Notes under the pieces: generated by a model
What the model saw: the letters and a program-made list of their open reading frames with translations, nothing else
The model's database searches: none
What the model was told of the DNA's origin: nothing
Assembly: GCA_016867255.1 (NCBI GenBank)
Contig: VGKB01000031.1
Span: 1-9,139, forward strand
Source of the DNA: Candidatus Moraniibacteriota bacterium
GTDB lineage: Bacteria; Patescibacteriota; Minisyncoccia; CAIUEV01
Direction of reading: 5' to 3'
Length of the DNA stretch: 9,139 nucleotides
Made by a program: the position numbers and the translations under genes
Part shown: positions 4,931-9,139 of the stretch, in pieces
Layout of the letters: the number at the start of each line of letters is the position of its first letter
How positions within the stretch are numbered: the first letter of the stretch is position 1

Positions 4931-6091
4931 TTACTTTTGTAAAAATTTTGTGTGCTTATGACGGAAATATGAAATCACAAATAACGGAAAATTGTTGGAT
5001 ATTTCGTTAATTGCCAATTCAGCGAGCCATTTTTCATTAGTCTTCTTTGCTTCAAGTGTCTCTCTCCATTTAATCGGTTCATATCTGCATATTGATCCGA
5101 GGATATAAGAAACTAAATAATAAGCTATTGATTGTGCTACAAACTCGCGGCCTCCAAAACGCTGAAATAAATAGAGGTTATATCCATCGTAATGAGATAT
5201 CAGGTTCAATCTTGATAATACTTGCTGGGTTGCAATGAACTCGCCGTATAATGTCCTGGGATTATATTTCTCTTTTAATCCTTTCAAAATTATACATTTA
5301 GGATCACAAGAAACGATTCTGAAATCAGCTAACTCGGGTATTATTTTTTTAATATCTTTTTTGGCATTTTCTACAATCAAATCATCAACAGACAAGGAAG
5401 TCTTAATTGAAATTTCACCTTCAAATTTGTTATTTTTATTTTTCTTTACCACCCTACATAGCATTGTTTTTCTTGTTTTGACCGGAATCTCATCAATGTA
5501 GTTTTCATACTTTTTACCCGGAATGTAGACATCTGTTTCGACTAGGGAAAGCCCAGTCATCCAGCTATAAAGGTCTCGTAAAGCATAATCAGTGTTTGCA
5601 GTTAATGGTTTAATGTCTAAAGAGTTTTGGAAGAAATCAAAAGTGCCAGGTGTTTTTATTCTTACTGTATCACTGGACATACAAAACTTTTTTGAACACT
5701 TGCTACTGTAGCTTAAACCGTGTCTCCTGTTGTCTTTATTTTCTAACTTCTTCAGATAACCAGGATCATTGTAAATAATGATTGCTTTAGCAAAACTCAT
5801 TATCCCATAGTAGAGCAGTAAAGGTTTAATAGCTAAAGAAGAATTATGCGAGTTTCTGAAATATTCGATCCCTTGCCTGATATTAAAGCTAAAAAATGAT
5901 GCGGCCTTTTCATAACTCCTATTTCCTAGTTTTTTGAGCTTGTAGTTCTGTTCAATAAATTTCCTCGTATAAGCTTCATTCTCGTATTCTGACAAGCTAT
6001 GCCAAACAGATTGACTAACATCAGTCACGAAAAACTTATCTGAGAATTCCGGTATTCTGAATAAATATACTTCTTGCTTAGATTCTTTCAT
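4931..6091 (-). CDS. YaaC-family protein
   Basis: The 386-residue product matches the YaaC-like family (first described in Bacillus subtilis; function unknown). Evidence is the helical block AASFFSFNIRQGIEYFRN (63-80), then IKPLLLYYGIMSFAKAIII (88-106), and the downstream HGL triplet (124-126). In family members ...A..YF.......KPLLLYYg..sl.KA is followed by a conserved HGL. The rest is mixed and ends with a basic segment, SYFRHKHTKF. No signal peptide or membrane segment is convincing; the hydrophobic helix near 88-106 is family-typical. The gene lies 14 bases after the PD-(D/E)XK gene and one base before the 54-residue gene, in a restriction-modification-like operon. YaaC homologues do occur in accessory loci next to restriction genes (from memory), but their activity is not established. 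Confidence 0.7.
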   Translation of the reverse strand: MKESKQEVYLFRIPEFSDKFFVTDVSQSVWHSLSEYENEAYTRKFIEQNYKLKKLGNRSYEKAASFFSFNIRQGIEYFRNSHNSSLAIKPLLLYYGIMSFAKAIIIYNDPGYLKKLENKDNRRHGLSYSSKCSKKFCMSSDTVRIKTPGTFDFFQNSLDIKPLTANTDYALRDLYSWMTGLSLVETDVYIPGKKYENYIDEIPVKTRKTMLCRVVKKNKNNKFEGEISIKTSLSVDDLIVENAKKDIKKIIPELADFRIVSCDPKCIILKGLKEKYNPRTLYGEFIATQQVLSRLNLISHYDGYNLYLFQRFGGREFVAQSIAYYLVSYILGSICRYEPIKWRETLEAKKTNEKWLAELAINEISNNFPLFVISYFRHKHTKFLQK

Positions 6092-6105
6092 TATTATTGA
6101 ATATT

Positions 6106-6768
6106 TTAGTCTCCAAAGCTTTCACTTCCCCAATTACAATACTCGCACTCGCTATGTGATTTTGGCTCTGGTACCTTTAAACAATTCACCGCATCGGTAA
6201 AAAGCTTATTTGCTCTATCCAAACTGGTGTTTATCTTTTGAACGGATGTTATAAAATCAACATAACCATTTTCCCGGACAGCTTTTGGATAATAGAAAAC
6301 AAGATATGCATAATCTGCAGTATCATAGCCGTTTTTGTATAATAAATAGCAGTAAATATCTAGTTGGTGCTGATAATAAGAAGTAGTATCGCTTTTTAGT
6401 TCGTATCCTCTTGTTTTATAGTCGAGTGGGATAAATTTATTTTCCTCAACTAAGCAATCGTCTAAAGCACCCATCAATATAGCGTCCAGCTCAGTGTCAA
6501 TGTAGCTGATTCCTTTTCTATTGTTTCGCCATTCTCTTAGCAAATCCTCATTATCAAGCAACTTCCCGGAAACCGCACCTTTAATTTCCGGAGGAAGTTC
6601 GCCTTTCTGCCTGTATAAGTCGTAGTATTTTTTGATTACTCCGTCCATTCCGCCCGGGAGTGATGGAAAAATGCCTCTTGGCCGATGAATATTTTTATTA
6701 ATATGTTGCCAGAAGCATCGTGGACATTCTAGGAATAATTTTATCGTGGAGGGAGAAAGTTTAACCAT
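6106..6768 (-). CDS. PD-(D/E)XK nuclease superfamily protein, Cas4/RecB-like
   Basis: This is a 220-residue nuclease-fold protein. The N-terminal LSPSTIKLFLECPRCFW (4-20) is the S.s.l..y..CP..f motif of RecB/AddB/Cas4-type nucleases. GALDD (100-104) supplies the first catalytic Asp, and PLDYKTRG (114-121) carries the D-x-K pair (D116, K118). QLDIYCYLL (135-143) is the following QxxxY-type helix motif. Paired cysteines, C15/C18 at the N-terminus and C208/C211 (CEYC) at the C-terminus, could hold an Fe-S cluster or zinc as in Cas4 and AddB. The catalytic residues look intact, so DNA end-processing or exonuclease activity is expected. It begins 4 bases after the methyltransferase-nuclease stop. 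No CRISPR array or cas1/cas2 is present in the window, so a role with the adjacent restriction-like genes is likelier than spacer acquisition. Confidence 0.85.
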   Translation of the reverse strand: MVKLSPSTIKLFLECPRCFWQHINKNIHRPRGIFPSLPGGMDGVIKKYYDLYRQKGELPPEIKGAVSGKLLDNEDLLREWRNNRKGISYIDTELDAILMGALDDCLVEENKFIPLDYKTRGYELKSDTTSYYQHQLDIYCYLLYKNGYDTADYAYLVFYYPKAVRENGYVDFITSVQKINTSLDRANKLFTDAVNCLKVPEPKSHSECEYCNWGSESFGD

Positions 6769-6772
6769 ATTT

Positions 6773-8296
6773 TTACAAACTAAGCAGACTGGACTGATTT
6801 GAGTTGTTTATTTCAGTATATTTTGCTTCTTTATGGTAGCTTTTTACGAGGCCTTGGGGCAGGTTCGGCCTTTTACCGTTTAGCAATTCTTCCACTGTCA
6901 AAATTTGGATTTTCGGGAATTCCATTTTTCCGGTTATCGGCGTAGTGAACTCACCCGAATCAACTGTCTCCTGTATCATTGGTTTTGTTGGCTTTTCAAG
7001 CGTAATAAAAAGACCGCCGTCGGCTCTTTCTCTGTCAACATCGCCTTTTAAGGTCGCGATGTCTCTCCTTTGTACACCGCCGCCTTTTACTTGGACAAGA
7101 ATTTTTCCGTATTCCCATTTACCATTCCCATTTCCGTTACCGTTGCTGATGAGATTTTTGTGAAAAAATATCACGCCATCAATCCCCTTGTCGGCGCCTC
7201 GCATATTCTCTTTACTTTTACTTTGAGCCGGGACAGCTTCAACTAAATCAAGTGCCCAATATTCGAATTCAAAAGGGTCTTTTTTGAATAATTCTCTTGC
7301 TCCGGTTAGATCAGTTGGCAAACCATCAACGATTATTTGCCTTGAACCTAACTCAAATTGATCTTTTAATCTTCTCTTGATTAAGTTAATTGCTAGTGCA
7401 GTAATATCTATTCCTACCCAATGTCTCTTAAATCTTTCAGCTACAGCGACCGTGGTTCCGCAACCACAGAAAGGATCAAGAATTAAATCACCCTCCTTCG
7501 AGCTAGCTTGGATAATGCGTTCAAGAAGAGCCTCGGGCTTTTGGGTAGGATAACCGAGACGTTCCTTTGAAACGGGGGCTAAAATAGGAATTTGCCAAAC
7601 ATCACTCATTTTAACTCCCTCCGACTCATCACTTTCAACCTGCGACGGAACCCTTTTACCAGTTTTGGGGTCTACGGCGGAGACGATTTTTTTCATTCCG
7701 AACCTCTTTAAAGTTGATTCCGCTCGGGGTTGTAAAAGAGTATGAAACTTTAGAGATTCGGAGTCCTTGCAATAAAATAAAACAATATCGTGATTTCTCG
7801 AGAACATTTTTTGGCTTACAGCCCACTTATTGTAGCTCCAAACGATTTCGTTCCTGAAGTTCTTTTTACCAAAAATAGCGTCTAAAACAATTTTCAGGTA
7901 GTGGCTTGCTGTAGGGTCACAGTGTAGGTAGATACTTCCTGTACTTTTCAGAACCCTGCGTAGTTCTATAAGTCTTACCGTCATCATAGCCAAATAAGCC
8001 ATCATATCATTTTGACCAATTACTTTTTCCAACGCCTGCATTAGATTCGCTATATTTTCATTGGTTCTTCTTACCAGAAAATCAAACGTACTTTTTGACT
8101 CTCTGTTCCAATGCCAAGAGTCCTCAAAGGCCTTTACTTGGGCTGGGCTATCTTGTAACCCTTCCCTAAATAAAACATTGTAGCTCCTGTTTGAGTTGAA
8201 GGGGGGATCGAGGTAAATCAAATCGAAAGTTTCGTCCGGTATCTTCTTTCGTAAAATCTCCAAATTGTCACCGAAATAAAGGGTTCTGTTTTTCAT
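6773..8296 (-). CDS. Beta-class DNA methyltransferase fused to an Mrr-like restriction nuclease domain
   Basis: Residues 1-310 form an N4-cytosine/N6-adenine DNA methyltransferase with the circularly permuted beta order. Catalytic motif IV DPPF (30-33) comes before the AdoMet-binding motif I, DPFCGCGTT (274-282), with GYPTQKPEALLERII (248-262) as motif X. Residues about 345-475 form a second catalytic domain of the Mrr/PD-(D/E)XK type: ALDLVEA (348-354), KGIDGVI (370-376; D373) and the QVK strand VQVKGG (401-406; Q402, K404), then DRERADGGLFITL (421-433). An (NG)4 insertion at 385-392 sits between the two catalytic strands. One chain could therefore both methylate and cut, like single-chain type IIG-style enzymes but with the Mrr fold at the C-terminus. 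DPPF usually means adenine or N4-cytosine as target; the recognition sequence is not predictable. It is flanked by a DUF262 gene (10-base gap) and the Cas4-like gene (4-base gap). Confidence 0.9.
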   Translation of the reverse strand: MKNRTLYFGDNLEILRKKIPDETFDLIYLDPPFNSNRSYNVLFREGLQDSPAQVKAFEDSWHWNRESKSTFDFLVRRTNENIANLMQALEKVIGQNDMMAYLAMMTVRLIELRRVLKSTGSIYLHCDPTASHYLKIVLDAIFGKKNFRNEIVWSYNKWAVSQKMFSRNHDIVLFYCKDSESLKFHTLLQPRAESTLKRFGMKKIVSAVDPKTGKRVPSQVESDESEGVKMSDVWQIPILAPVSKERLGYPTQKPEALLERIIQASSKEGDLILDPFCGCGTTVAVAERFKRHWVGIDITALAINLIKRRLKDQFELGSRQIIVDGLPTDLTGARELFKKDPFEFEYWALDLVEAVPAQSKSKENMRGADKGIDGVIFFHKNLISNGNGNGNGKWEYGKILVQVKGGGVQRRDIATLKGDVDRERADGGLFITLEKPTKPMIQETVDSGEFTTPITGKMEFPKIQILTVEELLNGKRPNLPQGLVKSYHKEAKYTEINNSNQSSLLSL

Positions 8297-8306
8297 TTCA
8301 AATTAT

Positions 8307-9139
8307 TTATAAACTTTTATAGTATCTTTCAATTTTCTTCGCCATCAGTTTTCTTCTTTGTTCCAAAAAGTCGTAATAATCGTCCAGCGTCATTTCAAAT
8401 ATTTTGTCCGGAATACAGTGCTGTTCAAGGTTTTTGTATAATTCCTCCAAATTCTGGATTCCTCCGTATTTTAAATTTCCTCCGTTGCATTGTTCCCGGA
8501 CTTCTTGGAGATAATCTTTCGGGGCTTTCTTACCAACCCTGATATTTATTTCCGTTTGAGCGTAAACAAAGTTGGCTATTTGATTGTATTCGTGGCGGGA
8601 ATTATACCTCACTTTCAAATATTCTTTGGGAAAAATATGGTGAATATCACCTCTAAGACTAATAAGATTGGCAACGTTTATGTCTTGGGAAAGAAAACCC
8701 TTGTCATTATTATTTACTTGTGTGGCAAAAAACAGTTTAATAAAGGGATTGTTTATGCTGGCCTTGTCCAGTTCCCTTACTAAGGCCACGCTCCAAAAAT
8801 TATCCGAAAGCTCGGCCTCTTCGATAGATCTTAGGAATTTTTCGATTCCTTCTTTGGAAATATGCTTTATGTCGTAATCAAACGCCGATTCGGGGGATCC
8901 GGAGTATCTGGCGGTGAGGATTGACATAATAAACCACTTCTGAACGTATTTTTCTATCAAGCTGTCGTTTACTTTCTGATCGCGCAGCTTCAAATAAAGG
9001 ATATAAGCAAAATTCAGGACATTTTGGGAGCTTATCAGGTCGCCTTCGATAAAACCAGCCGACCTTATTATCATCAAGAATCTTTTAAAATGGGTTTCGT
9101 TGATGAAGTCCAATACGCTGGAGCTTAACTTCTGAAAAG
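8307..9139 (-). CDS. DUF262 (GmrSD-like) restriction-type protein, C-terminal part, truncated by window edge
   Basis: The frame is open to the right edge (9139). A TTG at 9113 is an ordinary Leu codon, so the true start lies outside. The visible 276 residues match the C-terminal half of DUF262 proteins: an all-helical region (FAYILYLKLR, then VQKWFIMSILTARYSGSPES), then DIHHIFPKEYL (bases 8648-8616), an HNH/His-Me-finger-like motif as in the DUF1524 part of GmrD. Downstream is NQIANFVYAQTEINIRVGKKAPKDYL. In type IV enzymes such as GmrSD, an N-terminal ParB-like nucleotide-binding domain works with this HNH domain to cut modified DNA. The N-terminal DGQQR-type motif cannot be checked here. It is the first visible gene of the tight operon with the methyltransferase-nuclease, so a role linked to the state of DNA modification is plausible. 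Confidence 0.8.
   Translation of the reverse strand, partial: FQKLSSSVLDFINETHFKRFLMIIRSAGFIEGDLISSQNVLNFAYILYLKLRDQKVNDSLIEKYVQKWFIMSILTARYSGSPESAFDYDIKHISKEGIEKFLRSIEEAELSDNFWSVALVRELDKASINNPFIKLFFATQVNNNDKGFLSQDINVANLISLRGDIHHIFPKEYLKVRYNSRHEYNQIANFVYAQTEINIRVGKKAPKDYLQEVREQCNGGNLKYGGIQNLEELYKNLEQHCIPDKIFEMTLDDYYDFLEQRRKLMAKKIERYYKSL

Noticed and set aside
6106..6768. CRISPR-Cas locus suggested by the Cas4-like protein
   Set aside because: No repeat-spacer array and no other cas gene anywhere in the window.
1..9139. Recoded UGA (as in Gracilibacteria/Absconditabacteria)
   Set aside because: TGA ends the DUF4325 and DMT genes at natural family ends, and no conserved frame contains an internal TGA.
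1..9139. tRNA, rRNA or insertion-sequence transposase
   Set aside because: I saw no cloverleaf-like or rRNA segments, no transposase motifs and no terminal inverted repeats around the transporter cassette.

Overview
The window looks like chromosomal DNA from an uncultivated Candidate Phyla Radiation (Patescibacteria, Parcubacteria-like) bacterium. The grounds are indirect: compact genes, few visible Shine-Dalgarno sites, an intergenic GC-rich palindrome of the CCTGCCTG...CAGGCAGG type common in such genomes, and a prepilin-like protein next to ruvB. TGA ends several genes (DUF4325 and DMT) and never interrupts a long conserved frame, so the code is standard.

Layout. Positions 1-272 hold no convincing gene. 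On the + strand come ruvB (273-1307), the branch-migration motor, and a small prepilin-like protein (1330-1947). A symmetric, probably bidirectional terminator (1949-2007) and a GC-rich palindrome separate these from a - strand cluster. Read in transcription order, that cluster is a GHKL ATPase (3483-2515), a STAS-like DUF4325 protein overlapping it by 4 bases, and the N-terminal stub of an amidohydrolase cut off by the palindrome. The ATPase has a near-consensus promoter whose -10 box lies so close to the ATG that a leaderless mRNA is predicted. The -35 box lies inside an inverted repeat.

The middle (3526-4764) is a scrambled accessory stretch. It holds two decayed copies of the same + strand gene end, 99 bases each and about 79% identical, flanking a half-size DMT/EamA-like membrane protein. 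That gene has its own strong Shine-Dalgarno and its own textbook terminator, so it looks like a self-contained imported cassette.

The right half (9139-4765, - strand) is a tightly packed five-gene operon resembling an anti-phage or restriction-modification locus. In transcription order it encodes: the C-terminal part of a DUF262/GmrSD-like protein with an HNH-like DIHHIFPK motif (cut by the window edge); a beta-class DNA methyltransferase fused to an Mrr-like nuclease domain; a Cas4/RecB-like PD-(D/E)XK protein with paired cysteines; a YaaC-family protein; and a 54-residue lysine-rich protein starting one base after the YaaC stop. The gaps are 10, 4, 14 and 1 bases. My inference is that modification, modification-linked cleavage and accessory nuclease functions are co-expressed here. 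The combination with YaaC and the small protein is the most interesting candidate for an undescribed system.
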